Virus record (IMG/VR): IMGVR_UViG_3300045741_000389
Coordinates: 1-64,000 of that record
From: a virus
DNA length: 64,000 nt
Direction: 5' to 3' (one strand)
The notes under the pieces were generated by a model. The model ran no database searches. It was not told where the DNA came from and saw only the letters and a list, made by a program, of their open reading frames with translations. Positions 29,921-37,430 of this stretch are shown piece by piece (position 1 is the stretch's first letter; each line of letters starts with the position of its first letter). The position numbers and the translations under genes are program-made.

Positions 29921-30429
29921 CAGTAACTGTCACGCGAAGGAGGGCTCGGCTCAGGCGAAGGGCTCGGCTCAGGCGAAGGGGTGGGCGCAGGGGACCCCCA
30001 TTCGCCTGTGGCTCCTGCGCCGGAGAAATCGCCCCCTCCGCCGCTCTTGAACGGTTCCGGCGCCACCGGCGTCAACGCATCGGAAGGCACCCAGTGCACC
30101 GGCCCCTCGGGCGTCGCCGGAGCAGTTCCTGTGTTGTACCAGACGTTCTGCGCATCGTCGTCACGCACTGAGTGGCGAGGCTTCGGTGCGGGCGAGGTGG
30201 GAAAGGGCCACTCACGCCGTCCTCGGTGCACCGGGGAAGCCTGTATGCGCAACCACTCGCGCCGCGTCTCTTCAAGCATGCGCTGCTTGCGCATCTGCAG
30301 AGCTTGCCGCTCCACCTCCAGCTCAGCTGCGCGCGCCGCGTTGCGCTTGGCCTCGCGAACGACGAGCACAGCCCAGATGCCGAAGACGACAGCAGCGATG
30401 AACACGACGAGCCAAGCGGCTTCAGACAT
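29920..30429 (-). CDS. Membrane-anchored coiled-coil protein with Gly/Pro-rich tail
   Basis: 169 residues from ATG 30429. Residues 5-25 are a transmembrane helix (WLVVFIAAVVFGIWAVLVV), residues 26-62 a charged coiled coil, then a Pro-rich region. The end holds FKSGGGGDFSGAGATGEW, a motif common at the tails of bacterial membrane proteins, and a PSPEPSPSPEPSP repeat. The layout resembles inner-membrane spanin-like proteins but the genomic position is early. Function unknown. Confidence 0.55.
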   Translation of the reverse strand: MSEAAWLVVFIAAVVFGIWAVLVVREAKRNAARAAELEVERQALQMRKQRMLEETRREWLRIQASPVHRGRREWPFPTSPAPKPRHSVRDDDAQNVWYNTGTAPATPEGPVHWVPSDALTPVAPEPFKSGGGGDFSGAGATGEWGSPAPTPSPEPSPSPEPSPPSRDSY

Positions 30430-30616
30430 GACGAACTCCTTTCGGTTGCAGGTAGCGAAGACGGCGCAGCTGGAGCTGGAGGTACCACCGCGCGTGGGGA
30501 TCCCGCCGGAGCGGCAGGTAGTGGCGGACGAGCATGCGCAGTTTCTCGCGCTCGTTCTGCTCGCTGACAGCGATGCGCAGCGCTGTGACGACTGTGCTGA
30601 GATTGGGGGCCTTCAC
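30422..30616 (-). CDS. Small basic hypothetical protein
   Basis: 64 residues from ATG 30616, overlapping both neighbours (4 and 8 bases). Very Arg/Leu-rich: SEQNEREKLRMLVRHYLPLR and ARWYLQLQLRRLRYLQ. Helical; no family recognised. Confidence 0.5.
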   Translation of the reverse strand: MKAPNLSTVVTALRIAVSEQNEREKLRMLVRHYLPLRRDPHARWYLQLQLRRLRYLQPKGVRHV

Positions 30617-31311
30617 GTTGCGATCCTCCGCGCCTCGGGCACCGTACCCTCGCCCACGCCCCGGTGCACGGAGTGCTTGGAGCCCTCTTCGACGCCGCGC
30701 TGGTAGTCGTCCATCGTGCCGATGCGCTTCGTCGGGTCGTAAGGCTTCTTGTCCGGGTTCGTCATGCGGTCCTTCACGCCCAGCGCAATCGCCTCCTTCT
30801 GCGCAGGCTCGAGCACCAGCTCGGTGATCTGCTTGTGGATCGTGACGGTGAAACCGACGAGGAAGGTTTCACCCGAGGCCATCTTCTGCCCGCGCGTCAG
30901 GTACGGATTCAGCGTGGCGACGTACCGCGCCCGCGCCTTCACCGCGTTGCGGTGGATCACCTCGTACGCATAGGTGCAGGTCTCCACCTGCCCGTTCAGG
31001 CCGACGAAGACGATCTCGGCCAGCATGCGGCCGGTCTTCCAGTAGTGGATGAAGTACGAGCAGCCGAAAGCACGCCCGAGGATGACGGCCAGCGCCAGCT
31101 CCCACACGGCCGGGCGGCGCCAGGAGCCGGTCTTGGCACGGCCCTCGCCGACCTCCGCCTTGTGCACCGAGCCCATGCTGATGTTGTGCTCGCGCATCAA
31201 CGCCTGCGCCTGCCGGAGCGCCATTGCGGCCATGTTCGGATCCGCACGGTCGTCGGCGGAAAGGGCGAGGCACTTCTTGATCTTCTGGATGATGCGGTCG
31301 TTGTCGTTCAC
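30613..31311 (-). CDS. DUF2786 family protein
   Basis: 232 residues from GTG 31311, in a GTGA overlap with the zinc-ribbon gene; the longer frame upstream lacks support. The N-terminus is the DUF2786 motif: IIQKIKKCLALSADDRADPN, AAMALRQAQALMREHNI. A larger C-terminal part follows (WELALAVILGRAFGCSYFIH), as in phage and bacterial relatives. Function unestablished; often near DNA metabolism genes. Confidence 0.85.
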   Translation of the reverse strand: MNDNDRIIQKIKKCLALSADDRADPNMAAMALRQAQALMREHNISMGSVHKAEVGEGRAKTGSWRRPAVWELALAVILGRAFGCSYFIHYWKTGRMLAEIVFVGLNGQVETCTYAYEVIHRNAVKARARYVATLNPYLTRGQKMASGETFLVGFTVTIHKQITELVLEPAQKEAIALGVKDRMTNPDKKPYDPTKRIGTMDDYQRGVEEGSKHSVHRGVGEGTVPEARRIAT

Positions 31312-31547
31312 AGCACATCCTCCGCCTTGCGCACACCCTTGGCCACCAGATGCCCAAACGCGAGTGCCGCGCCGGAACTGTTGAACTCCGGCTTCTGCAG
31401 CTTCTTGTTGACGACAGCGCGGTACACATCGTCGCCGAAGGTGACTGACTCGTAGACCGCCTTGCTTTCGAAAGCCCCACACGCGGGGCACCGTTCGTCG
31501 CTGGGCTTCAGCGCTGCGTGGCAGTGGAAGCAGACAAACCGTTTCAT
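31308..31547 (-). CDS. Small zinc-ribbon protein
   Basis: 79 residues from ATG 31547, with AAGGAGCC upstream. The N-terminus KRFVCFHCHAALKPSDERCP followed by ACG forms a CxxC...CxxC zinc ribbon. The remainder (AVYESVTFGDDVYRAVVNKK) is polar. Likely DNA- or protein-binding accessory to the DUF2786 protein it overlaps. Confidence 0.65.
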   Translation of the reverse strand: MKRFVCFHCHAALKPSDERCPACGAFESKAVYESVTFGDDVYRAVVNKKLQKPEFNSSGAALAFGHLVAKGVRKAEDVL

Positions 31548-31550
31548 CTC

Positions 31551-31566
31551 GGCTCCTTCAGGGTTG
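31551..31566 (-). promoter_or_regulatory. Conserved early leader/RBS motif, copy 2
   Basis: Minus strand reads CAACCCTGAAGGAGCC, 4 bases before the zinc-ribbon ATG. Confidence 0.55.
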
Positions 31567-31573
31567 GGAGGGT

Positions 31574-31603
31574 ATTGTGTGAGTCCTCGTCAGCCCGGAG
31601 CAA
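31574..31603 (-). promoter_or_regulatory. Candidate promoter upstream of the zinc-ribbon gene
   Basis: Minus strand: TTGCTC (31603-31598), 18 bases, CACAAT (31579-31574). The spacer contains GACGAGGA, also present in the candidate promoter at 32757-32786. Confidence 0.35.
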
Positions 31604-31624
31604 GGCCCCGGGCCGGCGGGGAAG

Positions 31625-32707
31625 TTAGGCGGCCACCAGCTTCAGCAGGTCGCCGGCTTGCGTCTCGAGCGCCACGCGCTCCATCTGCCACGGGACCGAG
31701 CGAGCCAGCGCGGTGACGGCGGTGACGGCGTCCCACAGCGTTTCCACCGGGCGCTGCTCGTCCGCCTGATGCGCCTGCTGGATGCGCTCGACCATCTTCG
31801 CGCCGAAGCGCTTCTCGAGGAAGGCTTCCACGTTCTCGATCTTCTGCTTCTGCGCAGCGAGCAGGGCGGACTGAATGCCGGCCACCGAGCTGTCCGCGTA
31901 GGCGGTCAGCGCCGGAGCGATCTCACGCAGGAACCGGTCGGGCGCAGCGGAGGTGTGGCGGATGCTGATCTCCTGGATCTCCTCCGCACCCCAGACGATG
32001 CGGTTCATGCACACGTAGTCGAAGAGGAACGACTTGACATTCAGCGAGCAGGCGCCCACTTCCGACTGCCACAGGAAGAACCCGCGCGCCAGCGCACCGG
32101 TCTTGCCGTCGCGGCGGTTGGGCAGTTCGATGCGGTTCTTCTCGTCCGCCAGGAAGACGAACATGTCGCGGTCGCCCGCGTACAGCGTGGTGTTCGCCTT
32201 GGTGATGGGGACGTCCTTGCCGAACTCCCCCGGCACCTTGAAGCGGCCAGTGGCGCCGTCGCCGAAGCGCTCGACGAGGGAGTCGATGACGTCCGCATTC
32301 CAGATGCGCCCGTAGCCGGCACCGGTCGCCGCGCGCAGGCCCATCTCCTTGTCGAGCAGCAGCTTGGTGTCCTGCGCCGACTTGGAGTACAGGCCGTAGT
32401 TGATCAGGTCGGCCGCGAGCGAGGAGGGCAGCTCACGCAGGTACTGGGCCGGCGCCGGGCGGGCGAGGTAGCACAGCTGGTTGAAGGCCCAGTAGGTCGG
32501 CGTGTAGCCGACGCCCGCCTCGCCCACGATCTTCAGGCCCTTGTTGTCCTCGTCCGCCAGCGCGTGGATCGTGTGGGTGTTGACGGTGGCTTCCTTCGAC
32601 CGGGCGCGCAGCGCGGCGAAGTGCGCCTGCATCTCGGTGAGGCTGGTGAAGCGCTCGTCGTCCGGGCGCGACGCCCACTGGGCGGAGGCTTGGGTCAGGA
32701 TGGTCAT
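31625..32707 (-). CDS. DUF932 family phage/plasmid-like protein
   Basis: 360 residues from ATG 32707. Features of DUF932: VGYTPTYWAFNQLCYLARPA, LLLDKEMGLRAATGAGYGRI, WNADVIDSLVERF, DRDMFVFLADEKNRIELPNR, GFFLWQSEVGACSLNVKSFL, FDYVCMNRIVWGAEE and a helical C-terminus. Such proteins are abundant in phages and plasmids; the molecular function is unknown. It has its own leader motif and candidate promoter, suggesting strong early expression. Confidence 0.9.
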   Translation of the reverse strand: MTILTQASAQWASRPDDERFTSLTEMQAHFAALRARSKEATVNTHTIHALADEDNKGLKIVGEAGVGYTPTYWAFNQLCYLARPAPAQYLRELPSSLAADLINYGLYSKSAQDTKLLLDKEMGLRAATGAGYGRIWNADVIDSLVERFGDGATGRFKVPGEFGKDVPITKANTTLYAGDRDMFVFLADEKNRIELPNRRDGKTGALARGFFLWQSEVGACSLNVKSFLFDYVCMNRIVWGAEEIQEISIRHTSAAPDRFLREIAPALTAYADSSVAGIQSALLAAQKQKIENVEAFLEKRFGAKMVERIQQAHQADEQRPVETLWDAVTAVTALARSVPWQMERVALETQAGDLLKLVAA

Positions 32708-32711
32708 TTGG

Positions 32712-32735
32712 GGCTCCTTCGGGGTTCAGGGTTAG
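32712..32735 (-). promoter_or_regulatory. Conserved early leader/RBS motif, copy 3
   Basis: Minus strand reads ACCCTGAACCCCGAAGGAGCC before the DUF932 start; the ACCCTGAA and GAAGGAGCC halves are separated by a small insertion. Confidence 0.5.
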
Positions 32736-32756
32736 TAGCAAGACGCTACAGGAGTG

Positions 32757-32786
32757 ATTCTGCCCATCTCCTCGTCGGCTGGGCAA
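32757..32786 (-). promoter_or_regulatory. Candidate promoter of the DUF932 gene
   Basis: Minus strand: TTGCCC (32786-32781), 18 bases containing GACGAGGA, CAGAAT (32762-32757), about 50 bases before the start codon. Confidence 0.4.
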
Positions 32787-32798
32787 AAAGTTGTGAGA

Positions 32799-33077
32799 TC
32801 AGAACGGGACGTCGTCGAAGCAGGGCATCGCGCCGAAGTCCACCACCTCGCCGTCGCACACGATGACGTACTGCTCGATCTTCCCGCCGGTGAGCACACC
32901 CACCGTGCGCGCCCACACGTCGTGCTCGGGGTGGCCTTCCAGCTGGGGGCCGCTCTCGGGTCCGCCCACATCTTCCCAGTGGGCTTCCACGTGCTCGCAC
33001 ACGAACCCGAGGGCAGCCAGCAGGCGGGCATCGCTGCGCCGGAACGGCAGCGGGCGGACGAAAGGCTTTGTGAACAT
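32799..33077 (-). CDS. Small hypothetical protein
   Basis: 92 residues from ATG 33077 with a strong AAGGAGAG site. Acidic, with EHVEAHWEDVGGPESGPQLE and IEQYVIVCDGEVVDFGAMPC, ending in two short beta-like segments. No recognised family. Confidence 0.6.
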   Translation of the reverse strand: MFTKPFVRPLPFRRSDARLLAALGFVCEHVEAHWEDVGGPESGPQLEGHPEHDVWARTVGVLTGGKIEQYVIVCDGEVVDFGAMPCFDDVPF

Positions 33078-33130
33078 GAGCTCTCCTTGTAAGGGCTATC
33101 GTCGCACCTCGATTCAGGGTCGAGGAGCGA

Positions 33131-33149
33131 CCGCAGCCCTCAGCTGCGG
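33131..33149 (-). other. Short hairpin after the H1-like gene
   Basis: ccgcag (33131-33136) and ctgcgg (33144-33149) pair with a 7-base loop just downstream of the 33159-33686 gene. No U tract follows, so it is only a possible terminator or mRNA-stability element. Confidence 0.3.
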
Positions 33150-33158
33150 AAGGGGCGC

Positions 33159-33686
33159 TCAGGCAGCGACGACCACGCCGTGGCGCTTGGCCCAGTAGAA
33201 GTGCGACAGGCTGTTCACCTCACCGCCACACGCCTTGCAGAAGTCCGGGCGGGTGAAGGCGCCACCCTTCTTGGCCAGCTTGGTGACCGCTTCGTAGATC
33301 GCGCCGCGCTTCACCTTGCTGGTGTCGCCCAGCTTGTACTCGGTCTTGTCGGCGTCGTGGGCCGGCGTGGCCGCCTTCGTCGCCTTCGCGGTCGGGCGCT
33401 TCGTGCCGGCGGCAGGCACCACGCGCACGGTCGCGCCAGCAGCGGTCTTCAGCGTCGCCGCACCGTTGGCGACCTGGACCTTGCCCTGGCGGGCAGGCAG
33501 AGCAGGGGCGCTGGCCAGCTTGGCCGCCTCGGCCGCTACCGCTTCGATCTCGTCGATCAGGGCGGTGACGCGCTTCTCGGCGGTGGCGCGGTCGGCGAAC
33601 TTCTTGACCGGCGCCTTCTTGTTGTGCTTGTTGTAGAAGGCGACCAGGTCGGCGGTCGAGGCGGTCTTGACTTCGGTCTTCAGCAT
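33159..33686 (-). CDS. Ala/Lys-rich DNA-binding-like protein with YKLGDT domain
   Basis: 175 residues from ATG 33686. A helical N-terminus (TADLVAFYNKHNKKAPVKKF) leads to an Ala/Lys region (GTKRPTAKATKAATPA), then a C-terminal domain: YKLGDTSKVKRGAIYE, KKGGAFTRPDFCKACGGEVN and HFYWAKRHG. The C-terminal domain is a diverged copy of that in the H1-like gene at 15523-16209. A CKAC pair could bind metal. The paralogy suggests a winged-helix-like DNA-binding module, by inference. Confidence 0.6.
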   Translation of the reverse strand: MLKTEVKTASTADLVAFYNKHNKKAPVKKFADRATAEKRVTALIDEIEAVAAEAAKLASAPALPARQGKVQVANGAATLKTAAGATVRVVPAAGTKRPTAKATKAATPAHDADKTEYKLGDTSKVKRGAIYEAVTKLAKKGGAFTRPDFCKACGGEVNSLSHFYWAKRHGVVVAA

Positions 33687-33690
33687 TTCA

Positions 33691-33706
33691 GGCTCCTTAG
33701 GGTTGA
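33691..33706 (-). promoter_or_regulatory. Conserved early leader/RBS motif, copy 4
   Basis: Minus strand reads TCAACCCTAAGGAGCC before the start at 33686. Confidence 0.5.
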
Positions 33707-33722
33707 CGATCAGGGTGACTAG

Positions 33723-33751
33723 ATCATCGTCCTTTTGCCTGAAGTGGGCAA
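33723..33751 (-). promoter_or_regulatory. Candidate promoter upstream of the YKLGDT gene
   Basis: Minus strand: TTGCCC (33751-33746), 17 bases, GATGAT (33728-33723). A 6-bp hairpin (ccttac/gtaagg) lies just upstream at about 33755-33772. Confidence 0.35.
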
Positions 33752-33788
33752 TACCCTTACTGATTGGTAAGGATTAGCCCGAAGACCT

Positions 33789-34136
33789 CTACTGCACCCG
33801 GCTCGGCGTCTCCGGAGGGGCCTCGAGCCACCGTACCAGGAGCGTAGAGGCGTCGGAGTCGTACCGGTAGGCTATCCCCCCCAGCGCTTCCTCCGGCGCT
33901 CCCTCGGCCTCGAGCCGCTTGGCGAGGGTGAGGTCGAGCGCCACCTCGGTAGTACCGTGCTTCTGCCGGAGCAGCTCACACAGCACGCCGCGCAGCCACG
34001 CTGGGTTGTCGAGCGGGCGCGACTCCAGCAGGGCAGCGAACCCAGCATCGATGCGGGCGCGGATGTACTCTTCTAGGCACTTACCATCGGAGCAGGCGGA
34101 AGGTGTGGCGCAAGCGGCGCAGCGTTCCGTGCTCAT
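33789..34136 (-). CDS. Small Cys-rich hypothetical protein
   Basis: 115 residues from ATG 34136, in an ATGA overlap. The N-terminus has four Cys in about 21 residues (RCAACATPSACSDGKC), a likely metal-binding knuckle, followed by helical EEYIRARIDAGFAALLESRP and a C-terminal beta segment. No family recognised. Confidence 0.6.
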   Translation of the reverse strand: MSTERCAACATPSACSDGKCLEEYIRARIDAGFAALLESRPLDNPAWLRGVLCELLRQKHGTTEVALDLTLAKRLEAEGAPEEALGGIAYRYDSDASTLLVRWLEAPPETPSRVQ

Positions 34137-34429
34137 ACATTCACCCCGCGCGAGCGCAGCCACACCCCCAGCTCATCGCACCCCTGGCGCAGCAGCAGGT
34201 ACGCCGCGCGCACGCGCTCGGTCTGCCCGGAGGGGAGCGCTTCGTCCAGGTGGTGCGCGCCGCGCTGAATGCGCAGCTGCGCAGTGGCGTAGTCGAACAC
34301 CTCCGTGCCGTGCGGTCGCAGGTCGAGCGTGGCGCGCTCGTGGCGCAACTCGTACGCCTTGGTGTCCTGCTGGCGTGCGAGGTCCTCGGTATGGTCGTCG
34401 AAGCGTTGCTTCAGTGGTAGCATGATCAT
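34133..34429 (-). CDS. Small helical hypothetical protein
   Basis: 98 residues from ATG 34429 (or ATG 34423). Charged helices with DDHTEDLARQQDTKAYELRH and YATAQLRIQRGAHHLDEALP. Expressed directly after the primase gene (one base gap). AAGGA lies about 11 bases upstream. Function unknown. Confidence 0.55.
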   Translation of the reverse strand: MIMLPLKQRFDDHTEDLARQQDTKAYELRHERATLDLRPHGTEVFDYATAQLRIQRGAHHLDEALPSGQTERVRAAYLLLRQGCDELGVWLRSRGVNV

Positions 34430-34430
34430 C

Positions 34431-36458
34431 TCAGTACTTGTCCTTTCTGTTCAGATTCGGGTGTGTCTCGTTGTAGTGATCGCACGCCTGTTTCCACGTG
34501 GCGCGCTCCCACTTTGCCCAGTTCCGCACAACGTAGGCCATGCGCATTGTGCCGTCGCTCAGCCGCAGCTTGCTGCCCGTGGCCGGCGGGCGGAACCCTG
34601 CGCGCTTCAGCTCGCGCGCCAGCGCGTTCACTGTCGTGCGCTTGGCTCCCGTGGGATCGTAGAGCATGTGCAGCTCGGGCGCGGTGACCAAGTCGCCCTT
34701 CAGCCCAGCTTTCTCCAGCAGCACGTCCCCATTGTCACGCAGATCGCGCACCCACGCACCCAGATCGCTCTTGCCCAGCTCCAGCATCTCCTGTTTACCA
34801 CGCGTGTCCGGCGCCGGCGCCTGTGGATCGAATCCACTCGTGTCCACCTTGAGCAGGTGCGCCCACAGCGCGGCGATTCCTACAGCCGAGTCGCGCCAGC
34901 GCACGTAGTTCTTGTAGGCCAGGAACTTGCCTGCCATCACCTCGTGAATGAAGAAGCGTCGGTCGCCGTCGTCCATGTAGAACGTGTCGGGGTCGTTCGC
35001 TGTATACAAATAGTTGATGGTGTCGCGGATGGAGTAGCTGGGAATGTACTTGATATCGAGCCGCACGGTCTTCTGCGTGACCAGGGTCATGATGCGCCGC
35101 ATCAGCTTGCGGTCGCCCTTTGCGACAATGTCGTCCCCCAGCACGAACTGTTTGTCCTGCGCCCACTCGAGCCGGGGATTCTCCAGGTCAACGTCGTGAA
35201 TCTCGCTGCTGTTCTTGCTGCCGTACAGGCGCATCAGCGTGTGGCCGACCAGTGTCTTCCCACTCCCGTGTGTGATGCCCCAGAGCAGCACGGCCGTGGC
35301 CAGCTTGGCGCCCGGGTTCTGCACGGGGTACGCACACCAGCATTCGAACCAGTGGCGGGAGGCAGCGTCCGTCCCGAACAAGTGGTCGAGCAGGTCGCTC
35401 CAGGGCTGTACGTCGCCCGCAGTGGGCTCCGGCACTCCCCAGCCTTCCCAGGTGTTGAGGTAGCCGTCCTCGTTCACCTCGGGGCCTCCAGGCTCGTACA
35501 CGAGCCCTCGGCACTCACTGCGGTGCTCCCACTCGATCCATGCCTTGGCCGCCGGTACCTTGACCATCTGCGCCGCCCCACGCGCTGAGGTCCGCGTCTC
35601 CCAGTAGTGCACATTGGCGAACGCGTGGTCCTTGAACGCGGAAGGGGTGAGCCGCTGGCGGAGGTCGCGGTCCCACACCAGGCCCGGGTCGCGCACGTAG
35701 ACGCAACGCCTGCTCAGGTCGTGGAGGGCTGCGCTGCTGTTGTACTCGAACGCTTCCTCGAGCACTTCGCTCTGCAGCGAGTCGATGCCGTGCAGCACGA
35801 TGTAGTCGTCCAGCCCTGTCTTCGTCGCCTCGTCGCGCGACGGCATGCGAGCGATCCACACCTGTGCTCCGCGCTCCAGCAGACGGCGGGCGAGTCGCGC
35901 CTCGGCCGCGACGATGTCGGGGTTGGTAGCGGCGTCGGAGTCGTAGACGATGTATACCGTGCGCCCAGCCCACTCGAACCACTCGAAGCCTTCCAGCAGC
36001 GGTGTGCCGTTCTTCGCGGACTGAAAGCACCACACGCCGCCGAGCCCGATGGTGGGCAGCCCGTGCTTGGTTGCGCACGCGCTCTTGAGCTCACCCTCGG
36101 TAATTAGAAGCGGAATCTCCTTGTCGTTCGCAATACCATTCCAGTCCACGAACGGAGGCAGGTAGAGCTCATTGGTTGTATGGGGCGGCTGCCCATATCT
36201 CATTGCTTTCTTGCTCGTCTGCTTGCTGAACCCGGTGCGCGTGTCCTCCATGTAGCGCACGCGAAAGAACTTCGTTATGCGCCCGTTGAGGTCGAAGTAG
36301 GGAATCTTGAACCCTGCCACCGCAGCAGGTAGCTTGGCCTGCTTGCACTGCTCGGCTGTGAAGGGCTCGATGCGCAGTAGCTCGGCGTCCTCGGGGTCGA
36401 GCGCTGAGCCTGCTAGCTTCGTAAGGGTGGCAGGGGATAGCTTCGGTCTGCGTGCCAT
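34431..36458 (-). CDS. Primase-helicase (TOPRIM-like + SF3-type ATPase)
   Basis: 675 residues from ATG 36458. The N-terminal half has a TOPRIM-like core: LLITEGELKSACATKHGLPT, GLGGVW and VYIVYDSDAATNPD. The C-terminal half has a helicase of the DUF5906/SF3 type: LLWGITHGSGKTLVGHTLMR (Walker A), FVLGDDIVAKGDRKLMRRIM (Walker B/sensor region) and NYLYTANDPDTFYMDDGDRR. It would prime and unwind the origin. It is the first leftward gene from the control region, ideally placed for early expression. Confidence 0.9.
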   Translation of the reverse strand: MARRPKLSPATLTKLAGSALDPEDAELLRIEPFTAEQCKQAKLPAAVAGFKIPYFDLNGRITKFFRVRYMEDTRTGFSKQTSKKAMRYGQPPHTTNELYLPPFVDWNGIANDKEIPLLITEGELKSACATKHGLPTIGLGGVWCFQSAKNGTPLLEGFEWFEWAGRTVYIVYDSDAATNPDIVAAEARLARRLLERGAQVWIARMPSRDEATKTGLDDYIVLHGIDSLQSEVLEEAFEYNSSAALHDLSRRCVYVRDPGLVWDRDLRQRLTPSAFKDHAFANVHYWETRTSARGAAQMVKVPAAKAWIEWEHRSECRGLVYEPGGPEVNEDGYLNTWEGWGVPEPTAGDVQPWSDLLDHLFGTDAASRHWFECWCAYPVQNPGAKLATAVLLWGITHGSGKTLVGHTLMRLYGSKNSSEIHDVDLENPRLEWAQDKQFVLGDDIVAKGDRKLMRRIMTLVTQKTVRLDIKYIPSYSIRDTINYLYTANDPDTFYMDDGDRRFFIHEVMAGKFLAYKNYVRWRDSAVGIAALWAHLLKVDTSGFDPQAPAPDTRGKQEMLELGKSDLGAWVRDLRDNGDVLLEKAGLKGDLVTAPELHMLYDPTGAKRTTVNALARELKRAGFRPPATGSKLRLSDGTMRMAYVVRNWAKWERATWKQACDHYNETHPNLNRKDKY

Positions 36459-36469
36459 GTGCTCGTTCG

Positions 36470-36477
36470 TTCAGGGT
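36470..36477 (-). promoter_or_regulatory. Leader motif half-site upstream of the primase
   Basis: Minus strand ACCCTGAA, the conserved half of the early leader motif, 11 bases before the primase ATG, here without the GAAGGAGCC half. Confidence 0.35.
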
Positions 36478-36484
36478 AGGCTCT

Positions 36485-36624
36485 CTTCACATGTGCGCTG
36501 GCCCCTCGGCGCTTCACAGCGGGGATGCAACGCGTGCGTGGTTTTATCCATTGACCTGCAGGGTGGACGTTGAGACGGGAAAGAGAGGAGGACCCTGCAA
36601 TTACGATCCAGCGCACATGTGAAG
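36485..36624. repeat. Perfect 17-bp inverted repeat flanking 106 bases
   Basis: cttcacatgtgcgctgg at 36485-36501 is exactly complementary to 36608-36624. Within the spacer, tgcagggt (36557-36564) pairs with accctgca (36592-36599). Strong candidate for an origin or protein-binding structure. Confidence 0.8.
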
Positions 36625-36628
36625 AAAG

Positions 36629-36739
36629 GCTCGGAGCAAACAGCCGCTTGGCGCGCAGCACGGAAGGAAAAAGGAGCAAACCCTTCCGCACGGTCACCCC
36701 CTGAATAGGTCAGCGCGCCGCGCACTGAGTGCTCCGAGC
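36629..36739. repeat. Three nested inverted repeats
   Basis: gctcggagca (36629-36638) pairs with tgctccgagc (36730-36739); inside, ggcgcgc (36650-36656) pairs with gcgcgcc (36713-36719); inside that, cggaagg (36661-36667) pairs with ccttccg (36682-36688). The word ggagcaaac occurs twice (36633, 36673). The order predicts one long imperfect cruciform or RNA stem. Confidence 0.75.
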
Positions 36740-37430
36740 GGGGCGCAGTTTGCCCTGTTTCCAGGCCTGCAAGCAAGTCGACGCATTTGAGCGGTTGAAT
36801 ATGTGAGAGCAGTTACCGTGTTTGCGCGAACCAGCAGAACTGAACCAGTCTCTGTAATCTACGCGCTGCGTTGTGAGAACTTGGTACAAAGAAACCGTGC
36901 ATTTACGCGGGTTGCCACGTGGTTGACTGCGTTCTTGGGGCTGCGCGCTGCGAGCTGAGTTTGCCGATTAGTATTGGTTCCCTGTGCGCGGTTTGTACTC
37001 TCCTCTACTCTGACTCTTCTACCTTCCCTTTACGGTAGTAAAGAAAGAAGGAACTCAGAACTACGCGCCGCGTTTTTGCCTTGGTGGCGGGCCAGTTGCT
37101 GTTCAAAATGCTACTTCCGAATCCCTCCAGAACTATCTCACAGGAAAACGTGCGTAAGTCTCACACGCATTCGCACCATGACGCGTTTGTACCATCGCAC
37201 AAAGAACCACGTACCTTGGTAGCGTTCACTGTAATGGAGAACACGATGTTTACCGATTAGAGCTGAAAACCACACGTCTAAAAAGTTAGTCTATTGGGGC
37301 AAATCAAAAAGCCTCTGTATCGGAACCACGCAGATCGTCGTAAGTGGATGCCAACCAATTAGGCTTGCTCATCAAAATTTTCAGGGCGCAGAATAACGCG
37401 CGTGAATCTCACAAATCAGGCAGCCCCTCC

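Larger units (their letters stand above)
36459..37430. promoter_or_regulatory. Divergent non-coding control region / origin candidate
   Basis: About 970 bases without a convincing gene separate the leftward primase from the rightward terminase genes. The left third contains the inverted repeats listed separately. The right part (from about 36780) is more AT-rich than the rest of the window and has a near-identical direct repeat ctacgcg(c/t)gcgtt... at 36859 and ctacgcgccgcgtt at 37061, plus a hairpin ctttac-ggta-gtaaag at 37028-37043. Divergent promoters are expected here but no strong consensus pair stands out. Confidence 0.6.

Noticed and set aside
36974-37222. 82-residue open frame in the control region.
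   Set aside because: No ribosome site, unlikely composition (many Ser, Cys and Arg) and it lies within an AT-richer repeat-bearing segment.
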